From Streptomyces erythrochromogenes (lineage in GTDB: Bacteria; Actinomycetota; Actinomycetes; Streptomycetales; Streptomycetaceae): a DNA stretch of 64,000 nucleotides. The position numbers and the translations under genes were made by a program. The stretch covers positions 6,193,501 to 6,257,500 of the forward strand of contig NZ_CP108036.1 of NCBI RefSeq assembly GCF_036170895.1, written 5' to 3'. Under the pieces are notes generated by a model. The model did no database searches and was not told the origin of the DNA. It worked only from the letters and a program-made list of their open reading frames with translations. Of the stretch, positions 33,950 to 42,777 are shown piece after piece (within the stretch, counting starts at the first letter, position 1; each line of letters opens with the position of its first letter).

Positions 33950-34100
33950 ACGTGTCCGGCGGCGAGAGTTCCTGGCTCCCGGGGCGCACGCGCGGCGTGC
34001 GCTCCCCGGTGACAGTGGCGGGACCGCGCCGGATTCGCACCGGACTTCCTCTCCATGCCGCCGTATTGGCTCGGGCAGTCCACCACGCACCCGGAAGGCC
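33950..34100 (-). promoter_or_regulatory. Cobalamin riboswitch upstream of cobD
   Basis: Read on the minus strand, the leader contains the hallmark core GGAAGTCCGGTGCGAATCCG followed by CGCGGTCCCGCCACTGTCAC, a GC-rich stem-loop, and the B12-box-like GAGCCAGGAACTCTCGCCG. Order and spacing match adenosylcobalamin riboswitches. The ends are approximate. It should repress the cobD-cobQ (and perhaps chelatase-cobO-cobB) transcript when adenosylcobalamin is plentiful, probably by hiding the cobD ribosome site. Confidence 0.93.
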
Positions 34101-34149
34101 CGTCAACTCGCCGTTGACCTGCGGCGCGGCAGGGTCGGGAGATGCGGAA

Positions 34150-34178
34150 GCTCCCCCCGGGACGAACCCGGAGGGAGC
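34150..34178 (-). terminator. Hairpin terminator after the Pit-associated gene
   Basis: On the minus strand GCTCCCTCCGGG-TTCGT-CCCGGGGGGAGC forms a 12-bp stem with one wobble pair, 30 bases beyond the stop of the small membrane protein. It separates the phosphate operon from the cobalamin riboswitch transcript. Confidence 0.75.
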
Positions 34179-34207
34179 CTCACGCCTTGCCCGCGCTGCT
34201 GCGGGGA

Positions 34208-34429
34208 TCAGGCGACGATCAGGTAGATCCCGTACGTCACGGCCGCCGCGACGAGCGCGAAGCACAGGTACGCGCCGCTGCGGGCCAGGGTGGCGGTGCC
34301 GCCCTGCTCGGTGGCGGCCTCGTGCTTGGACAGGCCCACCAGGCCCAGGGTGAAGAGGGCCACGAGGGCGACGGTGGCGAAGAGGCTGACCCCGAAGACG
34401 GAGCCGAGCGCTTCCCAGTCGATCTTCAT
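34208..34429 (-). CDS. Small two-helix membrane protein downstream of pit
   Basis: 73 residues: MKIDWEALGSVFGVSLFATVALVALFTLGLVGL then a short polar loop (SKHEAATEQGGTATLA) and AYLCFALVAAAVTYGIYLIVA. There are two clear transmembrane helices. It follows the Pit transporter gene by 32 bases on the same strand, so it is likely co-transcribed and may be a transporter-associated subunit. No known domain. Confidence 0.75.
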   Translation of the reverse strand: MKIDWEALGSVFGVSLFATVALVALFTLGLVGLSKHEAATEQGGTATLARSGAYLCFALVAAAVTYGIYLIVA

Positions 34430-34461
34430 ACTGCCGATTCCTCTGTGTGTCTCTGTCTCGG

Positions 34462-35730
<1,269 letters not shown>

Positions 35731-35766
35731 TTACCCAGGCTTCTGTTTGGCGTCAGTGGCTCGGTG

Positions 35767-35799
35767 AACGTAGGCAACCTGGATGAACGGAAGGTGAAC
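35767..35799 (-). promoter_or_regulatory. PHO box (PhoP-binding direct repeats) upstream of pit
   Basis: On the minus strand two consecutive 11-nt units read GTTCACCTTCC (35799-35789) and GTTCATCCAGG (35788-35778). A weak third unit TTGCCTACGTT follows, and another GTTCACC starts at 35769, slightly out of phase. The first unit is an exact GTTCACC PhoP core. Placement 37-69 bases upstream of pit fits direct regulation by PhoP. The whole 35731-36003 gap otherwise holds only control sequence. Confidence 0.8.
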
Positions 35800-36003
35800 T
35801 GGCTCCGGCGGAGCGGTGTACGGGCACGGGGCGCGATCGGGACATTCGTCCTGATTCTTACGTAGATTTCGGCATTAACGCAGGCCAAAGCCGGGTGAAT
35901 GAACCCCTCCGCCCGTCCCCGGCGGCGCACGCCGCCACCCCTGGCGTCCCTCGAAAGAGACCCAGATCACTCTCCCCGCGTAGACCCGGAAGGGTCACCT
36001 CCG

Positions 36004-37170
36004 GTGGCTCGCCGGACTCTGCGCGACCACACTGGAACGGTGCGTACCGTGACAGCGACGGCAGCGGCCGTCACGACGACCCTCCTCGGGGCGGGCGCGG
36101 CCGCCGTGGCGGCCGGCCGGTACGCCGCCGACGCCGCCCTGCGCCCCCGGCCCGGCGCTCCGCTCCCCGGCGGACCGCGGCTGAGCGTCCATTCCGCCGG
36201 CGACGGCAGGATCGCCCTCACCCGCTCGCTCGCCTCCCTGCGCCCCGGCGTGTACGGCCTGACCGCGCCCGGTGTGCACGCCGTCGTCGGGCCCGTGCTC
36301 CCGGACGCCGCCCACGACCCCGACACCGTCGTGCGCCGGCTCCTCTCCGTCACCCACGGCAGCCTCGACCCCGGCACCCGGGTCACCCTCACCCCCCAGG
36401 TCCACATCGGCGATCCGCGCACCGCACTCGGGCTCGACCACGCAGACGTGGACGTCCCCGGCGAGCTCGGCGCCCTGCCCGCGTGGTTCGTGCCCGCCGC
36501 CCGGGACACCTGGGTGATCACCGTGCACGGACTCGGCGCCGGCCGCGAGCACCCGATGGTGGTCATGCCCTTCCTGCACCGCCACCGGCTGCCCGTCCTG
36601 GACCTCGGCTACCGCGGCGACCTCGGTGCCCCCGAACCCCCCGACGGCCTCGGCCACCTAGGCGAATCCGAGTGGCGGGACCTGGACGCCGCCATTCGCT
36701 ACGCCCTGCGTTACGGCGCCCGGCGCGTGATCCTGCACGGCTGGTCCACCGGCGCCACCATGGCCCTGCGCGCCGTCGAGCGCTCGGCGCTCGCCGACCG
36801 GATCTCGGGCCTGGTGCTCGACTCGCCCGTGCTCGACTGGCACACCACCCTGCGCGCACTCGCCGCGGCGCGCCGCACCCCGGCCCTGGTGCTGCCGCTG
36901 GCCGTGCGGGCCGCCGAGGGCCGCGCGGGGCTGCGCGCCGACCGGCTGCCGCCCGGCGCCGACCCCGGAGCGCTGAAGGCCCCCGTACTGATCTTCCACG
37001 GCCCCGACGACACGCTCGCCCCCTGGCAGCCCTCCCAGCGGCTCGCCGCCGCCCGCCCCGACCTGATCACCCTGCACACGGTGCGGGAGGCCGGGCACGG
37101 GGCGATGTGGAACGCCGATCCCGCCGGATACGAGGAAGCCCTGCGCCGCTTCCTCACCCCTTTGATGTGA
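36004..37170 (+). CDS. Alpha/beta hydrolase
   Basis: 388 residues. A hydrophobic N-terminal stretch (TVTATAAAVTTTLLGAGAAAVAAG) may anchor it in the membrane. The hydrolase core has the nucleophile elbow LHGWSTGATMALRAV (G-W-S-T-G), a preceding VITVHGLGAGREHP oxyanion strand, the acid loop VLIFHGPDDTLAPWQPS, and the catalytic His in VREAGHGAMW. GTG 36004 is preceded by GGAAGGG with 9-base spacing; GTG 36040 is a shorter alternative. The ester substrate is unknown. The pit gene is divergent. Confidence 0.85.
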   Translation: MARRTLRDHTGTVRTVTATAAAVTTTLLGAGAAAVAAGRYAADAALRPRPGAPLPGGPRLSVHSAGDGRIALTRSLASLRPGVYGLTAPGVHAVVGPVLPDAAHDPDTVVRRLLSVTHGSLDPGTRVTLTPQVHIGDPRTALGLDHADVDVPGELGALPAWFVPAARDTWVITVHGLGAGREHPMVVMPFLHRHRLPVLDLGYRGDLGAPEPPDGLGHLGESEWRDLDAAIRYALRYGARRVILHGWSTGATMALRAVERSALADRISGLVLDSPVLDWHTTLRALAAARRTPALVLPLAVRAAEGRAGLRADRLPPGADPGALKAPVLIFHGPDDTLAPWQPSQRLAAARPDLITLHTVREAGHGAMWNADPAGYEEALRRFLTPLM

Positions 37171-37250
37171 AGGCCGTGTGACGGACCGGGCCCTGCGGGC
37201 GGGTTGTCCCGGTCTGCCCCGGGGGCGGGTGGGGAAGGAGCCGATTCCGT

Positions 37251-38711
37251 TTGGGCTTTCGGCCAGTGACGGGCGAGACTGCTTCCGTGACGTCCCGAAA
37301 GCCTGATGAGCAGTTGGCTCGCGACTCCAGACTCCGACTCGTCTCCCCGCGCTCCGTCGCCGCGGCACGCAAGGCGGTGACCGACCGCCGCACCCGCCCC
37401 GCCCCGCGCCCTCCGGCGGGCACCCCGGCCACCGCCGACCTCGCGAACCGGGCCCGGGCCTCGCTGGCGGACGCCGTACGCCTGACCCGCTGGGCGGAAC
37501 GCAACCTCGGCGCGGTGGACGGGGGCCGGCCCGCCCCCACGGGAGCCCTGCCCGCCGCCGACGTCGAACGCGCCGCCGACGAGCTGGGACTGACGCACGG
37601 CCAGATCAGGGTCGGCTGGGACCGCGCCCGCCTCGCCGGCCTGGTCGAGGTGCACGGCGGCCACGCCCGCCCCGGCTGGCGGCTGCGCGCCTGGGACCGC
37701 GACGACACCGCCGTACTGCGCGGCTGGGTCGCCCTCTTCGACGCCTGGTCGCTGGTCCACCCGGCCCCCGCCGACATCGCCCCCGAGGCCGTCGCCGAGG
37801 TCGTCGAGGCCATGCCCCAGCTGCTCTCCCTGCTCCAGCTGTCCGCGGGCCCGGTGACCGTCCCCGACCTGCTGGACCTGCTCGGCCAGCGCGTCACCGA
37901 ACTGCGCGACGAGCGCTGCGAGATCCCCTACGAGGCCGAGCCCGCGACGGCGCTGACCTCCGCGGCCGGCTCCGCCGAGTCCCGCCCCGTCCCGCTCGCC
38001 CGGCTGCTGCGCTGGGCGCTCGGCGGCCTCGCCGCCGTGGACGCGGTGACCCTAGGACCCGCCCGGGCCACCCTCACCCCGCTCGGCAGCTGGGCCGTGT
38101 GGGTCAAGCTGGAGCAGATCTGCGTCGCGGCGCAGAGCCCCGCCGGGAACATCGAGCAGTCCGCCGCCGCCATGCTGCACGGCTGCGCGCGGCTCACCCC
38201 CGGACCGGCCCGCGCCGAGTACCAGGCCTGGCTCGCCGCCCGGCCCGTCGGCCACGCCGTCGCCGAGCTCCTCCAGGCCGCCCGCGGCGAGGACGCCCTG
38301 CTGCGCGGCCTCGCCTTCGAGGCGCTGCGCGTGGTCGGCGCCCCCGCGGAGCCCGAGGTGCGCGCCGCCGTGCGCGAGCCCGCGCTGCGCCCGTACGCGC
38401 TGCTCTGGCTCGCCGTGCACGACGGCGTCGACCCCGACGAGGCGCAGGACGTGCTCACCGCGGAGGAGTCGACCTGGCTCTGGGTGGACACCGCCGCCGC
38501 CATCGCCGACCACGGCGAGGCCGAGCTGCTGGCCCGCCACCTGGACTCGGCCGTCCGCACCACCGTCCCCCGGCTGCTGGACGAGGTCCGCGCGGTCGGC
38601 CATCCGCGCACCGTGCAGGTCCTGGTCGCGCTGGCCGCCGCCCACCCGGACCCGGCCCTGGCCAAGGCGGTCCGCCGGGCCGCCTTCCAGGTCCACACCG
38701 GCGGCGCCTGA
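37251..38711 (+). CDS. Conserved hypothetical protein (paralogue of the gene at 6326)
   Basis: 486 residues of soluble helical protein, unknown function. I take TTG 37251, as GGGGAAGGAG ends 10 bases before it; GTGs at 37266 and 37287 are alternatives. The N-terminal region (DAVRLTRWAERNLGAVDGGR) and C-terminal third align with the 6326 gene product, including AVAELLQAARGEDALLRGLA, WLWVDTAAAIADHGEAELLARHL and HPRTVQVLVALAAAHPD. Residues about 180-215 contain a Leu-rich stretch (EAMPQLLSLLQLSAGPVTV). An N-terminal winged-helix-like part is possible (LGLTHGQIRVGWDRARLAGLVEV). A terminator hairpin follows. Confidence 0.78.
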   Translation: MGFRPVTGETASVTSRKPDEQLARDSRLRLVSPRSVAAARKAVTDRRTRPAPRPPAGTPATADLANRARASLADAVRLTRWAERNLGAVDGGRPAPTGALPAADVERAADELGLTHGQIRVGWDRARLAGLVEVHGGHARPGWRLRAWDRDDTAVLRGWVALFDAWSLVHPAPADIAPEAVAEVVEAMPQLLSLLQLSAGPVTVPDLLDLLGQRVTELRDERCEIPYEAEPATALTSAAGSAESRPVPLARLLRWALGGLAAVDAVTLGPARATLTPLGSWAVWVKLEQICVAAQSPAGNIEQSAAAMLHGCARLTPGPARAEYQAWLAARPVGHAVAELLQAARGEDALLRGLAFEALRVVGAPAEPEVRAAVREPALRPYALLWLAVHDGVDPDEAQDVLTAEESTWLWVDTAAAIADHGEAELLARHLDSAVRTTVPRLLDEVRAVGHPRTVQVLVALAAAHPDPALAKAVRRAAFQVHTGGA

Positions 38712-38730
38712 CACCCGCGCTACGCGCGTA

Positions 38731-38762
38731 CGCGCCGCGGCTCCGACCGGATCCGCGGCGCG
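38731..38762. terminator. Bidirectional hairpin terminator
   Basis: CGCGCCGCGG at 38731-38740 pairs with CCGCGGCGCG at 38753-38762, and the 12-base loop can itself pair TCCG with CGGA. It lies between convergent genes ending at 38711 and 38778. Confidence 0.75.
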
Positions 38763-38777
38763 CACGTCCCGCGGCTC

Positions 38778-39173
38778 TCAGGCCTGCGGCGCGTAGGTGC
38801 CGAAGCTCCAGATGTTGCCCTCGCCGTCCCGGGCCATGTAGTCGCGGGAGCCGTAGTCCTGGTCGGTGGGCCCCATCAGGATCTCCACACCGTGCTCGAC
38901 GGCCCGCCGGTGGTGGGCGTCCACGTCGTCGACCACGACGTAGACCCCCGAGGGGCCGGCGCCCTCCATGGCCTTGTCGAAGGCCCCGCCGGTGCCCTTG
39001 CTGCCCAGCATCACCACACCGTTGCCGTACGCCAGCTCCGCGTGCACCACCGAGCCGTCGTCCCCCTCGTACACCGCGACCTGGCTGAAGCCGAAGGCCT
39101 CGGTCAGCAGCTTGATCGCCGCCTTCGCGTCGCGGTAGACCAGCGTGGGACAGATGGACGGAACGCCTGCCAT
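38778..39173 (-). CDS. VOC-family (glyoxalase/bleomycin-resistance-like) protein
   Basis: 131 residues made of two beta-alpha-beta-beta-beta repeats: SICPTLVYRDAKAAIKLLTEAFGF ... VVHAELAYGNGVVMLG, and GVYVVVDDVDAHHRRAVEHGVEI ... YMARDGEGNIWSFGTY. This is the PhnB/glyoxalase-like subgroup. His and Glu at the usual metal positions are present (VVHAE, DGEGN), but the reaction is unknown. GGGAG precedes the ATG at 39173. A small palindrome GTGAC-CCGC-GTCAC lies at 39197-39210 upstream. Confidence 0.85.
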   Translation of the reverse strand: MAGVPSICPTLVYRDAKAAIKLLTEAFGFSQVAVYEGDDGSVVHAELAYGNGVVMLGSKGTGGAFDKAMEGAGPSGVYVVVDDVDAHHRRAVEHGVEILMGPTDQDYGSRDYMARDGEGNIWSFGTYAPQA

Positions 39174-39235
39174 GACGATCACTCCCTCTCGTGACGGTGA
39201 CCCGCGTCACACAGCATGGCAGGCGCCGCCGACGG

Positions 39236-40126
39236 TCAGCGGAAGGTGTTGCACTGGGCCATGTCGCCGGTCCGGTAGCCCTGGTAGAACCACTGCTGGC
39301 GCTGCTCGGCCGAGCCGTGCGTCCAGGACTCCGGGGTCACCCGGCCCTGGAACTTCTCCTGGATCCGGTCGTCGCCGACCGCGGCCGCCGCGTCCAGCCC
39401 GTCCCTGATGTCCTGGTCGGTCAGCGTGGTGATCAGGGGCCGCCCCGTGGACTCATCCGGGGTCCGCGTCGCGTTGTGCGCCCACACCCCCGCGTAGCAG
39501 TCGGCCTGCAGCTCCACCTTGACCGCGTTGCTGTTCGCGCCCTGCCGCCCGTCCTGGGCCCGCTGGAGGGTGCCGGTCAGGTTCTGGATGTGGTGCCCGT
39601 ACTCGTGGGCCACGACGTACGCCTGGGCGAAGGGGCCGCCGCTCGCGCCGAACTTGGTCCGCAGCTCCTCGAAGAAGCCCAGGTCCAGGTAGACCTGCCG
39701 GTCGGCGGGGCAGTAGAAGGGGCCCACGGCCGCGGTGGCGGCTCCGCAGGCGGTGTTCACCCGGCCGGTGAAGAAGACCGTCGACGCCGGGCTGTACTGG
39801 CCCCCGCGCCGCGTGAACTCCTGCCGCCAGAAGTCCTGGGTGCTGTTGACCACCGCGACCAGCCGGCAGTCCTCGCGCGCGTTCGCGTCCTGCCCCGTCC
39901 GGCACGCCTGCTGGACCTGGTTGACGGAGGACGCGGCGGGAGCCGGCTCCTCGTCCCCCGAGGACAGCCCCAGCTGCTCCGGCCCCACGCCGAAGAGCAG
40001 GCCCATGATGAGCGCGAGGATGCCGACGAGGCCGCCGCCGATGGTGGCCTTACCGCCCGGGATGCGACTGCCACGCACGTCCTTGACCTCGGACGTGTCC
40101 AGATTGGCGTTGTCGTCGAACTGCAT
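39236..40126 (-). CDS. Neutral zinc metallopeptidase (YpfJ family)
   Basis: 296 residues. A short cytoplasmic start (MQFDDNANLDTSEVKDVRG), a Gly-rich transmembrane helix (about 28-45), then an extracytoplasmic domain. Its zinc motif is YVVAHEYGHHIQNLTG (HExxH) and the third ligand probably lies in VKVELQADCYAGVWAH (E-x-x-A-D). WRQEFTRRGGQYSPASTVFFTG and GPFYCPADRQVYLDLGFFEEL are also typical. Four or more Cys suggest disulfides outside the membrane. The physiological substrate is unknown. The gene is divergent from the ABC-F leader. Confidence 0.88.
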   Translation of the reverse strand: MQFDDNANLDTSEVKDVRGSRIPGGKATIGGGLVGILALIMGLLFGVGPEQLGLSSGDEEPAPAASSVNQVQQACRTGQDANAREDCRLVAVVNSTQDFWRQEFTRRGGQYSPASTVFFTGRVNTACGAATAAVGPFYCPADRQVYLDLGFFEELRTKFGASGGPFAQAYVVAHEYGHHIQNLTGTLQRAQDGRQGANSNAVKVELQADCYAGVWAHNATRTPDESTGRPLITTLTDQDIRDGLDAAAAVGDDRIQEKFQGRVTPESWTHGSAEQRQQWFYQGYRTGDMAQCNTFR

Positions 40127-40331
40127 CCCGCACCGCCCTCGATCCATGGAGCAGGCGCGGCCGCGTGGCCGCCCCTGCGGCGAGTATCAACCTGTTCATC
40201 CCGATACGCGCCTCGGCCCCTCCCCGGGGGTGCCTGGGCCGAACGGGGGACGGGGGGAGTGGAGCGCGGCGGCCGGGCGGCCTCGCCGCCGCCCCGGAAA
40301 CCAGTTGCACACCCCCGGTAGAATGTCTCCC

Positions 40332-40355
40332 ATGGCGAATCTCCTCGCGGATTAA
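40332..40355 (+). CDS. Putative 7-residue leader peptide of the ABC-F gene
   Basis: ATG GCG AAT CTC CTC GCG GAT TAA encodes MANLLAD. TAGAAT at 40319-40324 is a good -10 whose predicted start of transcription coincides with the ATG, so the mini-gene would be leaderless. It ends 61 bases before the ABC-F start. Short upstream ORFs of this type are known to control ABC-F antibiotic-resistance genes by ribosome stalling; whether this one does is inference. No strong hairpin is obvious in 40356-40416. Confidence 0.5.
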   Translation: MANLLAD

Positions 40356-40416
40356 CGGCGTCGAAGCCTCGCGTCCCGCCCCCTTCCGCCGTCCCGACCC
40401 GCCCTGGAGTATTTCC

Positions 40417-42015
40417 GTGATCACCGCCACCGGCATCGAGCTGCGCGCCGGCGCCCGCGTCCTCATCGAGTCCGCCTCTTTCCGCATTTCCAAGGGCGAC
40501 CGCATCGGCCTCGTCGGCCGCAACGGCGCCGGCAAGACCACCCTCACCAAGTGCCTCGCGGGGGAGGGCCAGCCCGCCGGCGGCTCCATCACCCGTTCGG
40601 GCGAAGTGGGCTACCTCCCGCAGGACCCCCGCACCGGAGACCTCGACGTCCTGGCGCGCGACCGGATCCTGTCCGCCCGCGGTCTCGACGTCCTCATCAA
40701 GAAGATGCGGGCGAACGAGGAGCGCATCGCCACCGGCGCCGGCGCCACCCGCGAGAAGGCGCTCAAGCAGTACGAGCGCCAGGAGACCGAGTTCCTCACC
40801 AAGGGCGGGTACGCCGCCGAGTCCGAGGCCGCGACCATCTCGGCCGCGCTCAGCCTGCCGGAGCGGGTCCTCGGCCAGCCGCTGCACACCCTCTCCGGTG
40901 GTCAGCGCCGCCGCGTCGAGCTGGCCCGGATCCTCTTCTCGGACGCCGACACCCTGCTCCTCGACGAGCCGACGAACCACCTCGACGCCGACTCGATCGT
41001 CTGGCTGCGGGACTACCTCAAGAACTACCGCGGCGGCTTCGTCGTGATCTCCCACGACGTCGACCTCGTCGAGACCGTCGTGAACAAGGTGTTCTACCTG
41101 GACGCCAACCGGTCCGTGATCGACGTCTACAACATGGGCTGGAAGCTCTACCAGCAGCAGCGCGAGGCCGACGAGAAGCGCCGCAAGCGCGAGCGCCAGA
41201 ACGCCGAGAAGAAGGCCGCGGCCCTGAACTCCCAGGCCGACAAGATGCGCGCCAAGGCCACCAAGACGGTCGCCGCGCAGAACATGGCCAAGCGGGCCGA
41301 GCGGCTGCTGTCGGGCCTGGAGGCCGTCCGCGTCTCCGACAAGGTGGCCAAGCTGCGCTTCCCGGACCCGGCCCCCTGCGGCAAGACGCCGCTGACCGCC
41401 GAGGGCCTGTCGAAGTCGTACGGCTCCCTGGAGATCTTCACCGACGTCGACCTGGCCATCGACAAGGGCTCCCGCGTGGTCATCCTCGGCCTCAACGGCG
41501 CCGGCAAGACCACCCTGCTGCGCCTGCTCGCGGGCGCCGAGCAGCCCGACACCGGCCAGGTCACGCCCGGCCACGGCCTCAAGCTCGGCTACTACGCCCA
41601 GGAGCACGAGACCCTGGACCCGGACCGCACGGTCCTGGAGAACATGCGCTCCTCCGCGCCCGACCTGGACCTGGTCGACGTGCGCAAGACGCTCGGCTCC
41701 TTCCTGTTCTCCGGGGACGACGTCGACAAGCCCGCGGGCGTGCTCTCCGGCGGTGAGAAGACCCGTCTGGCCCTGGCCACGCTGGTCGTCTCCTCGGCGA
41801 ACGTGCTGCTCCTCGACGAGCCCACGAACAACCTCGACCCGGCCAGCCGCGAGGAGATCCTGGGCGCGCTGCGCACCTACAAGGGCGCCGTCATCCTCGT
41901 CACGCACGACGAGGGCGCCGTGGAGGCCCTGGAGCCGGAGCGCATCATCCTGCTCCCGGACGGTGTCGAGGACCTGTGGGGACCGGACTACCGGGACCTG
42001 GTGGCCCTCGCCTGA
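40417..42015 (+). CDS. ABC-F family ATP-binding protein
   Basis: 532 residues: two ATPase domains and no membrane segment, so a ribosome-acting ABC-F protein, not a transporter. Domain 1: Walker A GRNGAGKTT, signature HTLSGGQRRRVELARI, Walker B TLLLDEPTNHLD. A Lys/Arg-rich linker helix (about 240-300, with EKRRKRERQNAEKKAA) is the P-site tRNA-interaction motif. Domain 2: GLNGAGKTT, VLSGGEKTRLALATL, VLLLDEPTNNLD. GTG 40417 has CTGGAG 7 bases upstream. It could be a housekeeping translation factor or give ribosome-protection resistance; the leader ORF favours regulated expression. Confidence 0.92.
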   Translation: MITATGIELRAGARVLIESASFRISKGDRIGLVGRNGAGKTTLTKCLAGEGQPAGGSITRSGEVGYLPQDPRTGDLDVLARDRILSARGLDVLIKKMRANEERIATGAGATREKALKQYERQETEFLTKGGYAAESEAATISAALSLPERVLGQPLHTLSGGQRRRVELARILFSDADTLLLDEPTNHLDADSIVWLRDYLKNYRGGFVVISHDVDLVETVVNKVFYLDANRSVIDVYNMGWKLYQQQREADEKRRKRERQNAEKKAAALNSQADKMRAKATKTVAAQNMAKRAERLLSGLEAVRVSDKVAKLRFPDPAPCGKTPLTAEGLSKSYGSLEIFTDVDLAIDKGSRVVILGLNGAGKTTLLRLLAGAEQPDTGQVTPGHGLKLGYYAQEHETLDPDRTVLENMRSSAPDLDLVDVRKTLGSFLFSGDDVDKPAGVLSGGEKTRLALATLVVSSANVLLLDEPTNNLDPASREEILGALRTYKGAVILVTHDEGAVEALEPERIILLPDGVEDLWGPDYRDLVALA

Positions 42016-42017
42016 CC

Positions 42018-42059
42018 CCTCCCCGGCCTGCCGGGGAGGTGCCGGGATGCCGTCCCGGC
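42018..42059 (+). terminator. Two consecutive hairpins after the ABC-F gene
   Basis: CCTCCCCGG-CCTG-CCGGGGAGG (42018-42039) and GCCGGGA-TGCCG-TCCCGGC (42041-42059) follow the stop codon immediately. They form a tandem terminator. Confidence 0.8.
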
Positions 42060-42193
42060 TCTGATCCAGTTCCTTATGGATCATTCGGCTCAGGGGTGAT
42101 CCATCATCTGAGTGAGACGGTCTCGTACCGTTGCGCGTCGTACGACGGCCCCGGCCGCACCCGCGAGGGTGCCCGACCGGGGCCCTCGTTTTT
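42060..42193 (+). ncRNA. Candidate small RNA or leader ending in a T-tract terminator, upstream of gbn-type gene
   Basis: A classical intrinsic terminator spans 42147-42193: GGCCCCGG and CCGGGGCC arms with an inner hairpin, followed by CTCGTTTTT. It lies between the ABC-F terminators and the gene at 42400. No ORF occupies the 42060-42193 stretch, so a separate short transcript or an attenuated leader is implied. GATC occurs at 42063, 42079 and 42098. The remaining 42194-42399 carries the Gbn-like gene's own leader and nothing else I can identify. Confidence 0.4.
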
Positions 42194-42399
42194 CCGCGGT
42201 CCGGCCCCTGACCTGGAGATTCCCGGGGAGGTCGACGGAGTGTGACGGAAGTCATGCGGCGGAAGAGGAGATTCCGTTCTGCTCGGGTGTCCACGGCTCG
42301 GGAAATGCCGCCGTACCGACCTTGCTGAATGGGTGGCCAGGAAGCCGGGGAGGGGTGATCATGAGAAGTCCAGAGCGCACTTCCCATGAGGAGGCACGG

Positions 42400-42621
42400 G
42401 TGGCCGAGACTCTGAAGAAGGGCAGCCGGGTTACCGGCGCCGCGCGCGACAAGCTCGCGGCAGACCTGAAGAAGAAGTACGACTCCGGTGCGAGTATCCG
42501 GGCGCTGGCCGAAGAGACCGGCCGGTCCTACGGATTCGTCCACCGGATGCTCAGTGAGTCCGGGGTTTCGCTGCGCGGCCGCGGTGGCGCGACGCGTGGC
42601 AAGAAGGCGGCTACGGCCTGA
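42400..42621 (+). CDS. gbn: Gbn-like nucleoid-associated helix-turn-helix protein
   Basis: 73 residues, basic at both ends. MAETLKKGSRVTGAARDKLA leads into a helix-turn-helix (SIRALAEETGRSYGFVHRML), followed by an RGRGG AT-hook-like tail and a KK-rich end. This closely resembles the small S. coelicolor protein Gbn (SCO1839), a nucleoid-associated protein described as binding GATC-containing sites across the chromosome and affecting development. GTG 42400 has GAGGAGG 5-6 bases upstream and is clearly better than ATG 42361. Four GATC sites (42063, 42079, 42098, 42357) lie in its upstream region, suggesting self-binding. Confidence 0.8.
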   Translation: MAETLKKGSRVTGAARDKLAADLKKKYDSGASIRALAEETGRSYGFVHRMLSESGVSLRGRGGATRGKKAATA

Positions 42622-42695
42622 CCCCGGTCCATCGGATCCAACGCTCCAACGGCTTCAAGGCTCACATGATCCGACGTTCCCTTCGGTGACCCCCG

Positions 42696-42713
42696 GTCGG
42701 CCCCCCGGCCGAC
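42696..42713 (+). terminator. Hairpin after gbn-type gene
   Basis: GTCGGCC-CCCC-GGCCGAC, a 7-bp perfect stem, lies 75 bases beyond the stop. Confidence 0.5.
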
Positions 42714-42725
42714 TGGGTGGTTACT

Positions 42726-42762
42726 GTGCAGTCACTTAGGCCGAGCTTGCGGCCGACTGCAC
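42726..42762. promoter_or_regulatory. Inverted repeat upstream of the enoyl-CoA hydratase gene
   Basis: GTGCAGTC at 42726-42733 and GACTGCAC at 42755-42762 flank 21 bases that include a direct GGCC repeat. The right arm ends 15 bases before the start codon, next to the ribosome site CGGAGG. It could be an operator or an RNA stem controlling translation. Confidence 0.45.
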
Positions 42763-42777
42763 ACCGGAGGCATACAG

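Noticed and set aside
40356..40416. Attenuator hairpin between the mini-ORF and the ABC-F start
   Set aside because: I looked for paired arms and found only short, weak ones. The stretch is pyrimidine-rich, so a classical terminator/antiterminator switch is not supported by eye.
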